Below, piece after piece: positions 1-8,663 of a stretch of DNA of 64,000 bases. The stretch covers positions 22,118 to 86,117 of the forward strand of contig JBQHQH010000007.1 of NCBI GenBank assembly GCA_052067355.1. Direction: 5' to 3'. Below the pieces are notes generated by a model. That model worked only from the letters and a program-made list of their open reading frames with translations. It ran no database searches and had not been told where the DNA came from. The position numbers and the translations under genes are program-made. Numbering within the stretch: the first letter of the stretch is position 1; every line of letters starts with the position of its first letter. Source of the stretch: CABMKH01 sp040797625 (GTDB lineage: Bacteria; Bacillota; Clostridia; Tissierellales; Tissierellaceae).

Positions 1-153
1 CTAAATCAGTATCTTTATCATAGAGATCACGCTTCATTAATGATTTTTTTAGGATTATAGTTATATCTTTGTAACTGGCAAGTGTTTTTGGAAAAATTTT
101 GGCAAATATTTTTCCCTAACTTTCTTTAGACATACTTGCCACTTTTTCTGCCA

Positions 154-298
154 TTAAAATAAAGATTCTCTATGCTCTAGTCTATAACTTTTGCCAGTCA
201 TATTAAACAGTTCACATCTATGTGTAATCCTATCTAGTACTGCTGTTGTTAAAGCAGGATCTCCTAATAGCTCTGTCCAATCCTCGGGATATTGGTTC
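154..298 (-). pseudogene. IS21-family istB remnant (C-terminal end)
   Basis: Reading leftward, the frame ending at the stop at 154-156 gives a peptide with EDWTELLGDPALTTAVLDRI followed by THRCELFNMTGKSYRLE. This is the typical C-terminus of the IstB helper ATPase of IS21-family elements. Only about 45 residues remain: the AAA+ core is missing and homology stops near 298, so this is a dead fragment. On the plus strand just beyond it (about 300-368) a short frame ends in GQIIFYGVR and may be the tail of another broken gene, which I do not recognise. Bases 1-153 hold nothing I can name. Confidence 0.7.
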
Positions 299-434
299 TT
301 TAGGTCTGGGAAGGAGAGATTTTAAAGCTGTAGCAGGTGGTCAAATTATATTTTATGGAGTTAGATAGTAATGTTGTTTATGAGAAACAGGGTCAGGAAG
401 TTGTGTCCCACCCCCCAAAGAGATAGAAAAAATC

Positions 435-474
435 AAGGCATCAAGGGTATATTCCCTTGGTGCCTTTTTAATTT
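435..474 (+). terminator. Rho-independent terminator
   Basis: AAGGCATCAAGGG pairs with CCCTTGGTGCCTT around a short AT loop and is followed by a T-rich run. It separates the IS remnant from the sigma-factor operon. Confidence 0.7.
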
Positions 475-483
475 TTGCATTGT

Positions 484-511
484 TTGACACTATATGGGGA
501 TGGGGTATTAT
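484..511 (+). promoter_or_regulatory. Putative sigma-A promoter of the sigma/anti-sigma operon
   Basis: TTGACA (484-489) and TATTAT (506-511) are separated by 16 bp, about 50 bp upstream of the ECF sigma gene. The -35 is a consensus match and the -10 is 5 of 6. An additional ECF-type autoregulatory promoter cannot be recognised by eye. Confidence 0.45.
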
Positions 512-563
512 TATAAATAGGGGTATGTCTTAAGAAGAAATTCAGCTCTAGGGGGGGAATTAT

Positions 564-1076
564 ATGAAACTTTCTGGTAGTTACTCTAGGGATCATTCCA
601 TCTATAGGGATATAGCTATTAGATATTATAAGGAAATATTTAATTATTGTTATGTAAAGTTAATGTACAATAGAGAAGATGCTGAAGAGTGTACACAAGA
701 AGCTTTTATGATACTTCTTTTAAAGTGGAAAACTATATCTAGTACAGAGAATATTCGTGCATGGTTATATCGTACTTCTGATAATGTAATGAGGAATTTT
801 AGGAAAAAATCATATAGATATAAAAAAGAATTAAGTATCTTTGATAATCTTCAAGAAAATCAGAAGTTAATACATGAAGATGATTATGGTTCATTTGAAC
901 TATTATCTATATTATCTATGGAAGAACAACAATTATTAAAAGAATATTATTTGGACAAGGCAACGGCAAAGGAATTATCCAATAAATATAAGGTTTCGGA
1001 GAATGTAATTTATGTAAAAATATATAGAATTAAGGTAAGATTGAGGAAAATTCTTGAAAGTGAAAATAACGTGTAA
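564..1076 (+). CDS. ECF-type RNA polymerase sigma factor
   Basis: A 170-residue protein with ECF sigma-70 architecture. Region 2 covers roughly residues 15-80, with the DAEECTQEAF segment and the region-2.4-like NIRAWLYRTSDNVMRNFRKK. Region 4 covers roughly residues 110-165 and reads as a helix-turn-helix (ATAKELSNKYKVSENVIYVK). Length fits the family. The ATG follows a purine-rich GGGGGGAA site. The next gene encodes a membrane-anchored protein 42 bp downstream, the usual sigma/anti-sigma arrangement, so the sigma factor probably responds to an envelope signal. The regulon is not known; the run of exported proteins downstream is a plausible but unproven target. Confidence 0.85.
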   Translation: MKLSGSYSRDHSIYRDIAIRYYKEIFNYCYVKLMYNREDAEECTQEAFMILLLKWKTISSTENIRAWLYRTSDNVMRNFRKKSYRYKKELSIFDNLQENQKLIHEDDYGSFELLSILSMEEQQLLKEYYLDKATAKELSNKYKVSENVIYVKIYRIKVRLRKILESENNV

Positions 1077-1118
1077 GGTTTTAATGTTCTCATAACATTA
1101 TATATATGAGGTGATAAA

Positions 1119-1934
1119 ATGAGCAATGATAATATTATAGAAGAATTATTAAATGATAATTCTATAGAATATTCAAGAGAGGACTTACATCTTATACTTG
1201 AGGAAGAATTACAAAAACCGTATTCTCATAGAGATTATGACTTAATAGAGGAGCTTACTTATAGTTTGATAACTATGGAAGAAAAAAATATAGATATTGA
1301 TGTAGATTCTAAAATAGATAGTATTATAAATGAATATGAAAAGAGAAAAAGACATCGTCATAAAATTTTACGTATACCTACTGCGGCCTGCATAATACTT
1401 GCAATAATTTTTTCAATGAATATAGTATCCATATCAGTGTTTAATATAGATTTATTTAGTGAAATAGTAGAATTTGGAGAAGAACTTATAAAATTTGATT
1501 TTAATAAACAAGAAGATGAATTTATAGAATTAGAGATATCTGATAAAGATCCATATGGACTTAAAAAAGAAATTGATGGATTGGGAATAGCATCAATGCT
1601 ACCAACTTATATTCCAGAAGGATTTAAATTGGCAAATTTAGAAACAGAGAAGATAGAAGAAAGCAGTTATACTTATTTGTTATTAAACTATAAGAGAAAA
1701 AAAGATATTTTAAATATTGATATTATAGAATTTGATGAACAGATTTCAAGTAATTTGGGGATACCAAATGAAAACGGCAATGTTCAGAAATTAAATATAA
1801 ATGGAAGAGATATATTTATAGTATCAGAAGGTAACTGGTATAGAAGTATGTTTTCTGATGGGCTGATAGTATATAATGTCTCAACTACCTTAGACTATGA
1901 AATACTTATAAAAATTATAGGGTCATTTAAATAA
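1119..1934 (+). CDS. Putative anti-sigma factor / DUF4367-type membrane protein
   Basis: A 271-residue protein with an acidic cytoplasmic N-terminus (residues 1-85), one membrane segment near 88-110 and an extracytoplasmic C-terminal domain. The stretch LPTYIPEGFKLANLETEKIE and the following beta-rich region are typical of DUF4367 domains on sporulation- or envelope-stress-linked anti-sigma proteins. It is cotranscribed with the ECF sigma gene (42-bp gap, AGGTGATAAA ribosome site), so it most likely sequesters that sigma factor. No zinc-binding HxxxCxxC anti-sigma motif is visible, so the binding mode is uncertain. Confidence 0.7.
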   Translation: MSNDNIIEELLNDNSIEYSREDLHLILEEELQKPYSHRDYDLIEELTYSLITMEEKNIDIDVDSKIDSIINEYEKRKRHRHKILRIPTAACIILAIIFSMNIVSISVFNIDLFSEIVEFGEELIKFDFNKQEDEFIELEISDKDPYGLKKEIDGLGIASMLPTYIPEGFKLANLETEKIEESSYTYLLLNYKRKKDILNIDIIEFDEQISSNLGIPNENGNVQKLNINGRDIFIVSEGNWYRSMFSDGLIVYNVSTTLDYEILIKIIGSFK

Positions 1935-1938
1935 TCTA

Positions 1939-1987
1939 AAAGAATTCCTTGAAACAGCTGTATAAATTTAAGGAATTCTTTCTTTTT
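1939..1987 (+). terminator. Rho-independent terminator
   Basis: AAAGAATTCCTT and AAGGAATTCTTT form a perfect 12-bp stem followed by TCTTTTTT. It closes the sigma/anti-sigma operon. Confidence 0.85.
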
Positions 1988-2097
1988 TGATAAAAATAAA
2001 AATGTTTGTAAGGTTTTTGGTGTTTGGTGACATTACATTAATGAAGGGATAAATAATAGGACTTGAAAATTAATGTTAAACGAAAGGGGACGATGAT

Positions 2098-2604
2098 TTG
2101 AAAAAGATGAGTATGTATATAATGATAGCATTCATAATTTTATCAACTAGTTTTTCAGCATTCGCAGGGGAAGTTAATGCAAAAAACCTATCAAAGCCTA
2201 CGGGAATTCCCTCCAAAAGTGAATATCATGCTGAAGGGTTACACAATGAAGAAATAATGAGAGCTAAGGGAAGTATCATTGACTCAACAAATTTAGAGTT
2301 GTATTTATCAGGGAATAGAAATTTGGTGATAGAAGCCTGGACAAGTTGTATAGAAAAAGCAAGTCTTGTTGGATTTAAAGAAATATCCCTTCAAAGGTGG
2401 GATGGAGATAGATGGGTCAATGTATTGACACCATGGGATGATTTAGAGAAAAACATTCAGAAACATGATCTATTTTACAAAACAAAAGTTGAAGGAGGAT
2501 ATTATTACAAGGCCTCACTCTATCATTATGCACAACAGGGGACAGGAGCATTTGCCAATAAGCAGGAGAATTTTAATGAAACTAAATATATATGGGTTGG
2601 TTAA
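2098..2604 (+). CDS. Small secreted protein, DUF6147-like
   Basis: A 168-residue protein with a clear signal peptide: a lysine/methionine-rich start, a hydrophobic core to about residue 20 and an AFA-G cleavage site near residue 23. The mature part contains ISLQRWDGDRWVNV and a beta-rich end (GGYYYKASLYHYAQQG), a pattern I associate with the small secreted DUF6147 proteins of Firmicutes. The start is TTG, 4-5 bases after a GGGGACGATGA site. It lies alone after the sigma/anti-sigma terminator. Function is unknown; export is well supported and the family name is tentative. Confidence 0.6.
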   Translation: MKKMSMYIMIAFIILSTSFSAFAGEVNAKNLSKPTGIPSKSEYHAEGLHNEEIMRAKGSIIDSTNLELYLSGNRNLVIEAWTSCIEKASLVGFKEISLQRWDGDRWVNVLTPWDDLEKNIQKHDLFYKTKVEGGYYYKASLYHYAQQGTGAFANKQENFNETKYIWVG

Positions 2605-2775
2605 TGGCTATTTTATAAATAGATGAGGTTTATGATGGATATATTTATAAAGAAATAAATTATTGATTTTAAATAACAAAGGGGTGATTCCAATGGTGAT
2701 GTAATTGTGTCGGGGATACTCTGGTTAAGTTCATTTAAGTTTGTAGAGTGGCTTATTTGTTAAGGAGGATTTTAT

Positions 2776-3654
2776 ATGAAGAAGACATTAAGTATTTTCT
2801 TAGTTTGTGTTGCTCTTTTGATATTTGCTAATGGGGTATTTGCAACAAATTTAAATTCAAAAATAATACCTTATAGAATGAAACCAGGTACATTGATAAT
2901 TTATGATAAAAATTTAGAACCTGAAATTATTAAAGGTGGATATACAGACAATAGTTATATCAAATTAATGTCAGAAGTAGCTAAAAAGCCAATATTGAGT
3001 AAAGTTGTGGATAACATGAATGAAGAAGAAATAAAACAGGTGGAGCTAGAAAATCGAATAGTTATGGATGCATATGAAAATGGTATATATATAGAAATAC
3101 CAGAACTAGAAATTGTAGAAGGTATGAAAGTAGAATATGATGAAAATACAGGAGATATAAATAATGTATATTATCGTGACGATATGGAACCTTCAGGATA
3201 TTCTATTAGTAATGGACCACCAATAGAAGGTACCTTTAATAAAGATATAAGAAGGGCTATAAATGAAAGGCGTTCTGTTACTTGGACTTGGGGTGAAGAT
3301 AATAATACATTAACATATCAACCTTTAGATGATAGTTTTCTAGGTACTGGAACAGCAACAAATTTTTCAGATGAAGTAGGGAATAGAGATAATCCCCTTG
3401 GTGATGGAGATTGTGCAACTAAAAAGGCATATGATTATTCTAAGCGAGGAGATGAGGATGTTACGGTAAGAAATTTAAATACAGATAAAGTTTTTACATT
3501 TTATCAAGCTGATGTTGGTGGAATGCCAAATGCGATAATAGATATATGGGGATTAAATAATCTACATGATTTAGCGGGTAGAAATGATGTTACATCTGTA
3601 AAAAATGTAAGATATTATCATAAAAGATTTTCTGATCAAAGTATACCTAGATAA
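2776..3654 (+). CDS. Secreted protein of unknown function
   Basis: A 292-residue protein with an N-terminal signal peptide (MKKTLSIFLVCVALLIFANG, probable cleavage after VFA near residue 24) and no further membrane segment. The C-terminal half is rich in Gly, Asp and Asn (GTGTATNFSDEVGNRDNPLG) and contains one cysteine. I recognise no family. A strong AAGGAGG site lies just upstream of the ATG. A terminator follows, so it appears to be monocistronic. Confidence 0.6.
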   Translation: MKKTLSIFLVCVALLIFANGVFATNLNSKIIPYRMKPGTLIIYDKNLEPEIIKGGYTDNSYIKLMSEVAKKPILSKVVDNMNEEEIKQVELENRIVMDAYENGIYIEIPELEIVEGMKVEYDENTGDINNVYYRDDMEPSGYSISNGPPIEGTFNKDIRRAINERRSVTWTWGEDNNTLTYQPLDDSFLGTGTATNFSDEVGNRDNPLGDGDCATKKAYDYSKRGDEDVTVRNLNTDKVFTFYQADVGGMPNAIIDIWGLNNLHDLAGRNDVTSVKNVRYYHKRFSDQSIPR

Positions 3655-3709
3655 AATTATAAATTTAAACTTATCTGAACATAAATAAAAAGGATTTTAA
3701 TATATTTTT

Positions 3710-3734
3710 AGAGCCTGTTTACAGGCTCTTTTTA
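3710..3734 (+). terminator. Rho-independent terminator
   Basis: AGAGCCTG-TTTA-CAGGCTCT followed by TTTTTATA, a perfect 8-bp stem after the secreted-protein gene. Confidence 0.85.
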
Positions 3735-3879
3735 TAAAAAAATATATTGCTCATAGAAGGAACATAGAATTTAAGGGAGTGTTTAAAAAATTTAAATAAG
3801 ATAATTTATATTTCATTATATAGAAATATTCCTTGTTTATTATTTCGATAAAAATTTTGATATTATGGAGGAGATAAAA

Positions 3880-4887
3880 GTGAAAAGAAAGCTAGGGATT
3901 ATTTTTATATTATTAATTTTATTAGTGATGATTTCATCTTGTGAAGTTAAAGAACAGTCTGAAATTCCAAAAGAATACTTACAAATAATAGGTACGAAAT
4001 ATAATAATAATATAGATGAGAAAGAAGGAGTATCCATTATATTGTATGAGTATGATATAGAAAAAAAGAGAATTATTTCTTTTGAAGAGTTAGGTGAAGT
4101 AGCATTGTATCCCGTAGCTTACAAAGATTATAAGAATGATAAAATCTATTATAGTAGTAGTGATAATGGGCTTTATGATAATTTTTATGAATATGATTTA
4201 AATACAAGGGATAAGAAACAATTAACAGATGGAAAATTTGTTTTTAATGATATATATATAATTGATAATGAACTTTTTGTCACAGCTGCTGCAAAGGGGA
4301 AAACTGTAACACAGCCAGGTAAGTTTGATTTTATGACTAATGATTTTTTATATTTAAATGAAAAAGATGATGATACTTGGTTTCATTCTTTTTCATTTAA
4401 CTATAGTACAAAGAAATTTTTATGCTTAATTACTTCAGATAAGGTTATGAGAACTAAAAGGGTGACACAAGAAACATTTATAAGACCAAAAAAGATGTTT
4501 TTAATGGATAAAGATTTTAAGAACATAGATTATATATATGAAACAGAAGATTTTGAAGTAAGGCTAACAAGGCAGTTAGACGATAATAATATATTAATGA
4601 TTACAACTCCTATGATGGGTTCTGGAGCAAAAAGGAAATTAAAAACACTAAATATTGTTAATGGTGAAATAAAAGATTTAGATATAAAAGGATTAAAGGA
4701 AGTTTATTCTTTTTATCCAAGAGATAATAAAGAAGGAATATTTATATTTGGTTTTAGTGAAGATTTTAATGAGGGAATGTTTTATTATGATCTAAAAACA
4801 AAAAAACTTACAGATATATTTCAAGATTATGATTTTCCAGAAGGACATAGAAAATTAATTGATTTTTCTTACGGGATAAATAGATAA
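3880..4887 (+). CDS. Lipoprotein of unknown function
   Basis: GTG at 3880 is chosen because GGAGGAGA lies 5-13 bases upstream; an in-frame ATG at 3865 overlaps that ribosome site. The protein then begins MKRKLGIIFILLILLVMISS followed by Cys, a standard lipobox, so it should be lipid-anchored outside the membrane. The rest has repeating beta-strand/turn units (YDLNTRDKKQLTDGKF, YDLKTKKLTDIF) that suggest a beta-propeller-like fold. It ends 1 bp before the first REP-like repeat. I cannot assign a substrate or partner. Confidence 0.6.
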   Translation: MKRKLGIIFILLILLVMISSCEVKEQSEIPKEYLQIIGTKYNNNIDEKEGVSIILYEYDIEKKRIISFEELGEVALYPVAYKDYKNDKIYYSSSDNGLYDNFYEYDLNTRDKKQLTDGKFVFNDIYIIDNELFVTAAAKGKTVTQPGKFDFMTNDFLYLNEKDDDTWFHSFSFNYSTKKFLCLITSDKVMRTKRVTQETFIRPKKMFLMDKDFKNIDYIYETEDFEVRLTRQLDDNNILMITTPMMGSGAKRKLKTLNIVNGEIKDLDIKGLKEVYSFYPRDNKEGIFIFGFSEDFNEGMFYYDLKTKKLTDIFQDYDFPEGHRKLIDFSYGINR

Positions 4888-4888
4888 T

Positions 4889-4922
4889 AAGTTCATAAAT
4901 TCGTACCAGGTACCTAAGTTTA
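4889..4922 (+). repeat. REP-like repeat copy 1
   Basis: A 34-bp repeat with core GTACCAGGTACC, preceded by AAGTTCATAA and followed by TAAGTTTA. The core can fold as an imperfect hairpin. It starts directly after the stop of the lipoprotein gene and leads into the same promoter-lipoprotein module as copy 4. Confidence 0.8.
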
Positions 4923-4931
4923 AGGTAACAT

Positions 4932-4960
4932 TTGACACCCCTACAATCTTTTGATAACAT
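4932..4960 (+). promoter_or_regulatory. Promoter duplicated with the lipoprotein module (copy 1)
   Basis: TTGACA and TAACAT are separated by 17 bp. The identical arrangement occurs at 8548-8576, ahead of the longer lipoprotein gene. Confidence 0.5.
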
Positions 4961-5047
4961 ATTGTTAAATTAATTGTAAGTATATTCCGACAATTTTATT
5001 TTTTCTTAACAACTGGATGATGTTAGATTTAAAGAAGGGGGATAAAA

Positions 5048-5179
5048 ATGAAGAAAAAACTTTATGTATTGCTAATTGTGACGATATCTCTAGTTTTGGT
5101 TGCCTGTGGAAATAAAGATATAAGTGAAGTCCCATCCAAGAAGTTCATAAGTTCGTACCAGGTACCGAAGTTTATATAG
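5048..5179 (+). pseudogene. Truncated lipoprotein gene copy ending in a REP-like repeat
   Basis: The first 30 codons, with the lipobox LVLVAC, match those of the gene at 8664 with one base change. Identity ends at 5139-5140, where repeat copy 2 begins. Reading through the repeat adds KKFISSYQVPKFI and a stop. The upstream 160 bp (promoter, AAGAAGGGGG site) are also duplicated, so a 43-residue lipopeptide could still be made. This is a relic of duplication followed by a repeat-associated breakpoint. Confidence 0.8.
5141..5174 (+). repeat. REP-like repeat copy 2
   Basis: Same 34-bp unit as at 4889, here with CCGAAGTTTA at the end. It sits at the exact 3' breakpoint of the truncated lipoprotein copy and just ahead of the AGGAGG site of the next gene. 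Confidence 0.8.
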
Positions 5180-5190
5180 GAGGTTTAATC

Positions 5191-5742
5191 ATGTATAAAA
5201 AATTAATAAATAATAATGTGTTAAAATTAACAGGTTTTACTATAATTGTATTTTTATTAGCATCTTTTGTATTTAACTATCAATATATAAATGCTGCTGG
5301 AAATAGGACAAATGATTTAGTTAGTGATGATGGATTAGCGATTGAATGTGAAAGTGAAGTCTTTGAAAATAATCTTGTTGAAGCTGAAAGATATAATAAA
5401 TTAATAGAGGATTTAATAAAAGAAGAAGTGATATTTAAGGATTATAGAGAATTAAATGAATTAGAAAAGAAAAATAAGAATATTGTACCTACAATTACCA
5501 TAAAAGATACTATTTTTTATTCATCAAAAGTAATAGAAAATATTGTAGGAAAAGATCTTATAGTTGGTGGAATGATGGATAAACTTGATGATGAAACAGA
5601 ACAGATTGTTGAGCAAAGTTGGTTTGATAGGAGAAGAAGAGATACAGGCGATTACATCATTTTAAATATAATCAGCATAGAAGATGATGAAACTCTGGAA
5701 GAAATAGATCAATATCAAAGGCTAGCTAAAGAATATAGATAA
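5191..5742 (+). CDS. Membrane-anchored or secreted protein of unknown function
   Basis: A 183-residue protein with one hydrophobic segment at about residues 14-35 (LTGFTIIVFLLASFVFNYQY) ending near INAAG, so it is a signal peptide or single anchor. The remainder is charged and rich in Glu and Asp (LDDETEQIVEQSWFDRRRRD). An AGGAGG site precedes the ATG, 12 bp after repeat copy 2. I recognise no family. It belongs to the repeat-flanked module 5141-5930. Confidence 0.55.
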   Translation: MYKKLINNNVLKLTGFTIIVFLLASFVFNYQYINAAGNRTNDLVSDDGLAIECESEVFENNLVEAERYNKLIEDLIKEEVIFKDYRELNELEKKNKNIVPTITIKDTIFYSSKVIENIVGKDLIVGGMMDKLDDETEQIVEQSWFDRRRRDTGDYIILNIISIEDDETLEEIDQYQRLAKEYR

Positions 5743-5802
5743 TTGATTTTACATATGAGGATATAGAGGGCTAGATTACTATAAACTAAGGGGATAGTGG
5801 TC

Positions 5803-5970
5803 ATGAAATCTAAAATGAAGATATTTTTAGATTTTTTATTATTATTTATATGTATATATCTATTTAGTATAAGAAGGATAGAAGTTTTTGATTTTACAGA
5901 TGAACAAACAACAGATTATCATATATTAGAAGTTCATAAGTTCGTACCAGGTACCGAAGTTTATATATAA
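5803..5970 (+). pseudogene. Truncated copy of the 9426 membrane-protein gene
   Basis: Reads MKSKMKIFLDFLLLFICIYL then FSIRRIEVFDFTDEQTTDYH, closely matching the N-terminus of the protein encoded at 9426. Similarity stops at ATATTA (5927), where repeat copy 3 starts. The repeat is read through in frame as EVHKFVPGTEVYI before a stop. A 55-residue single-pass peptide might be expressed, but the domain beyond the anchor is lost. Confidence 0.75.
5930..5963 (+). repeat. REP-like repeat copy 3
   Basis: Same 34-bp unit with core GTTCGTACCAGGTACCGA. It lies at the breakpoint of the truncated membrane-protein copy; as at copy 2, a G precedes the repeat. Confidence 0.8.
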
Positions 5971-5997
5971 TGATATGTAAATTAAAAGGAGAAAAAT

Positions 5998-6744
5998 ATG
6001 AGAAAAGCATTTTTAATACTGTGTATTGTAGTAGTATCTTTTTTTATATTAAGGCAATGTTATGATTCTCAATATAAAGATTATTCATTATATCCAACGC
6101 AAGACATCATAAATATAAATAATAAAGGTTTTGGAGATGATGTGTTTGAAGTTGGAGATTTTGATTATGATAATCCCTTTTTAAATATGAGCAAAACATA
6201 CTATCCCCCATTGATGTACTCCCTATTAAAAGATTATGATAATGGAAATTATAGACTTGTAATTAGTGATTTTGGGAATGAAAAAGGAGATATAGTTACA
6301 AATTCAGAGTTTAAATTTCATAATGATACTGGAAAAGCATGGTTTTTCGTAGATGATAAAAGTTTAGGTGAAAAATATTCTTTTTTTGCTTCAATAGTAG
6401 TAGATAATAATAAAATTAAAATACCCATTAAGAGAAAAATACCGATTAAGATTAAAATATATGACGATAATAATCATGTTTTTGGATACATCAGGTGTGT
6501 CTACAGGAACACTTTATACAAGGAAGAAAAAATATACTATATTCCTCTATCAAAGCAATCTTTTGGATATTCTGTTGATTTTGATTCTAAAGTTAAAGGA
6601 TACACATTAGAATACTTTGGTATTTTTATAGTTTTTAAAGAAACTGTTAATGATATTAGTTTAGAGATAGAAACCAATAAAAGCCAATTTCAATATGATG
6701 TTGAATTATCTGAGACTATGGTGCTAGATAACAAAAATAAGTGA
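5998..6744 (+). CDS. Single-pass membrane protein of unknown function
   Basis: A 248-residue protein with an N-terminal hydrophobic segment (residues 4-20, FLILCIVVVSFFILRQC) and an extracytoplasmic, aromatic-rich domain of alternating short hydrophobic strands (KIKIPIKRKIPIKIKIYDD), probably beta-sandwich. An AAGGAG site lies 6-7 bp ahead of the ATG. No family recognised. The cysteine at residue 16 is not in a good lipobox, so an uncleaved anchor is more likely. Confidence 0.5.
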   Translation: MRKAFLILCIVVVSFFILRQCYDSQYKDYSLYPTQDIININNKGFGDDVFEVGDFDYDNPFLNMSKTYYPPLMYSLLKDYDNGNYRLVISDFGNEKGDIVTNSEFKFHNDTGKAWFFVDDKSLGEKYSFFASIVVDNNKIKIPIKRKIPIKIKIYDDNNHVFGYIRCVYRNTLYKEEKIYYIPLSKQSFGYSVDFDSKVKGYTLEYFGIFIVFKETVNDISLEIETNKSQFQYDVELSETMVLDNKNK

Positions 6745-6808
6745 AAGATAGAAATAAATTAATCTACCAAAAAACATTTCAAAAAATAGACTCAATAAAC
6801 AGAGATAG

Positions 6809-7153
6809 GTTTATGAAAGTATTAGCCATGATTTAAAACATATAAAAGATGGGAATAAGATATCAAGAGAATTAATGGAATATTTAAGAGGGGTTAGAGA
6901 GCTTACATATCCAGATATTACAGCAGGAATATTTTGAGTAGTTTATGAAGATAGATCAGAGATATTAAGAGTGTACAACAGAGTATTGGGTAGTATGAAC
7001 TTATCACAGAAGTCATTACAGGAAATATCAGAAAAGGAGATAGATATTCTAATAAAAAATTATGATAGATTAGGATATCTCCTTAATTCAAATAATCAGG
7101 AAAACTCCACAATCTATTATTTGCAAAATGACGATATAGATAATGTTAAATGA
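6809..7153 (+). pseudogene. Gene remnant interrupted by an in-frame TGA
   Basis: One frame runs from a TAG at 6806 to 7153 with only one internal stop (TGA, 6935-6937). Before it the frame reads YESISHDLKHIKDGNKISRE and on to PDITAGIF; after it VVYEDRSEILRVYNRVLGSM. The continuity of charged helical sequence across the stop suggests one former gene that lost its start and gained a stop. The part after 6971 could be expressed from a GTG but has no ribosome site. Family unknown. Confidence 0.5.
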
Positions 7154-7241
7154 AATGTAAGAATCATAATAGTTGATTGTATTATAAGCATATATGGATA
7201 TCTATAATAATGTATATATCAATAATGTTGAGGGGGATATT

Positions 7242-7844
7242 ATGAGATTAGTGTTCCTAATAAATATGATTTTAATATTTATTTTATTATATAGTTTGAA
7301 GAAAATGAAACTAAATCCTAAAGCAAAGAATATTTACATCATAATTTTTATAGGATTAATGCTCATCAATGGCTTTGTTCTCCACAACTATGTCCAAGTG
7401 AAAAGTGTGTACAACTATTCAACCTATTTAAATGGTAATAGTGAAAATAATTTATCAAATAAAAATAATGAACATGAAATAGATAATTCTAAACTAGAAG
7501 AAGATGTTATTATTGAATATATTGACCCAGAGTCAAATTTGCCATATGGAGAAGATGGTATAGAAATTAAAAGCAGAGAAGAGCTTAGTTTTGAAACAAG
7601 ATATACAAGAAACTACTTTAAAGTAGCTTTTAAAAATACAGGAAATAATGATGTAACAGTCAACATCCAAAGTGCTAGAGATTCAAGACAAGATTATGAC
7701 CTGGAAATTCCGGCAGGGGAGGATAACGATGTTTATTTTGGTAATCTTCCACCAGACCGCTATTTTTTAGATATAACAGGGTATCGTGGCGGCCAATGTA
7801 AAGGAATAGTAAATGTGGAAATCAGTAATACTCCCTTTGAGTAG
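7242..7844 (+). CDS. Two-pass membrane protein of unknown function
   Basis: ATG at 7242 is preferred over an upstream in-frame ATG at 7194 because GAGGGGG lies 5 bp upstream of it. The 200-residue product has two hydrophobic segments (about 3-18 and 29-49) and an acidic linker. The C-terminal domain of about 100 residues (YFKVAFKNTGNNDVTVNIQS, then a GEDNDVYFGNLPPDRYFLDI stretch) resembles an immunoglobulin-like or jelly-roll extracytoplasmic module. Function unknown. Confidence 0.5.
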   Translation: MRLVFLINMILIFILLYSLKKMKLNPKAKNIYIIIFIGLMLINGFVLHNYVQVKSVYNYSTYLNGNSENNLSNKNNEHEIDNSKLEEDVIIEYIDPESNLPYGEDGIEIKSREELSFETRYTRNYFKVAFKNTGNNDVTVNIQSARDSRQDYDLEIPAGEDNDVYFGNLPPDRYFLDITGYRGGQCKGIVNVEISNTPFE

Positions 7845-8405
7845 ATGTTTGGAATCTATTGTTATCATCAAAGATAATGAAATAGGAATAGCATTGTCTA
7901 TCTAAAATGAGCAGTACCATTTTGCTACTAAAATATAATAATCTTTTTAGAGGGGAAAATAACTATTTGTAAAATACATATGTAAGTTAGTCTTAGACTT
8001 GATTCAAAAATATGAAGTAATTCCTTTAATAATTTCGATATTTTATTATATGATATGAGTTGAGATTAAAATATAACTTATTTCAAATCAGATAAAGGAA
8101 GATAAATTACTCTCCATAAATCTTAATTAATACTATATTATACATGGGTATATCTATTGCCTAAGAAAAAGAAGAGCATTACTTTATGAGTCATTTTTAT
8201 TTAGGAATTTTAGATATAACAGAAGAGACTTATGAAAGAATTCTGGAATTACAAAAGGCTAAATTCAATAGAATGAAAAAAGCAGTTAGATGATGATTGT
8301 GTTGGAGAAGGGGCGGCCTATGAAACTCAAGAAATAGAATATAAATGTAAGGGTGAAAGTATTCTTTCAAATGTTATATAGGTAAGAGCAGAAAAAGATT
8401 TATAA
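7845..8405. other. Degenerate stretch without an intact gene
   Basis: About 560 bp of AT-rich sequence with broken frames. A 35-codon frame at 8186-8293 (MSHFYLGILDITEETYERIL...) is followed by disconnected pieces such as YETQEIEYKCKGESILSNVI. There is no good ribosome site and no recognisable family. Best read as decayed mobile-element or gene debris. Confidence 0.5.
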
Positions 8406-8504
8406 ATGAATATATGTGATACGCTAATTAATCTAAAATCTAAGAGTACTTGGGCTTCAGAAGATAAATTCCAGGTAGTTCTAGAAACTTCAATCCTTAT
8501 AAAT
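8406..8504 (+). pseudogene. IS3-type transposase orfA fragment cut by a REP-like repeat
   Basis: The frame reads LINLKSKSTWASEDKFQVVL followed by ETSIL. The TW-S-EDKFQVVLET pattern is the N-terminal signature of a group of IS3-type OrfA proteins (helix-turn-helix). At 8505 the sequence switches to repeat copy 4, read through as NKFISSYQVPKF, so the rest of orfA and all of orfB are missing. Confidence 0.6.
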
Positions 8505-8538
8505 AAGTTCATAAGTTCGTACCAGGTACCTAAGTTTA
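8505..8538 (+). repeat. REP-like repeat copy 4
   Basis: Same 34-bp unit, with one mismatch to copy 1. From here to 8755 the sequence is almost identical to 4889-5139 (about 251 bp, a handful of substitutions, no gap). Confidence 0.8.
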
Positions 8539-8547
8539 AGGTAACAT

Positions 8548-8576
8548 TTGACACCCCTACAATCTTTTGATAACAT
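8548..8576 (+). promoter_or_regulatory. Promoter of the truncated binding-protein gene (copy 2)
   Basis: TTGACA, a 17-bp spacer, then TAACAT. Duplicate of the promoter at 4932-4960. Confidence 0.5.
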
Positions 8577-8663
8577 ATTGTTAAATTAATTGTAAGTATA
8601 TTCCGACAATTTTATTTTTTCTTAACAACTGGACAATGTTAGATTTAAAGAAGGGGGATAAAA

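Noticed and set aside
4889..8538. Integron-type attC gene cassettes
   Set aside because: The modules are separated by short repeats, but no tyrosine integron integrase is present and the repeats lack attC core sites. REP-like origin fits better.
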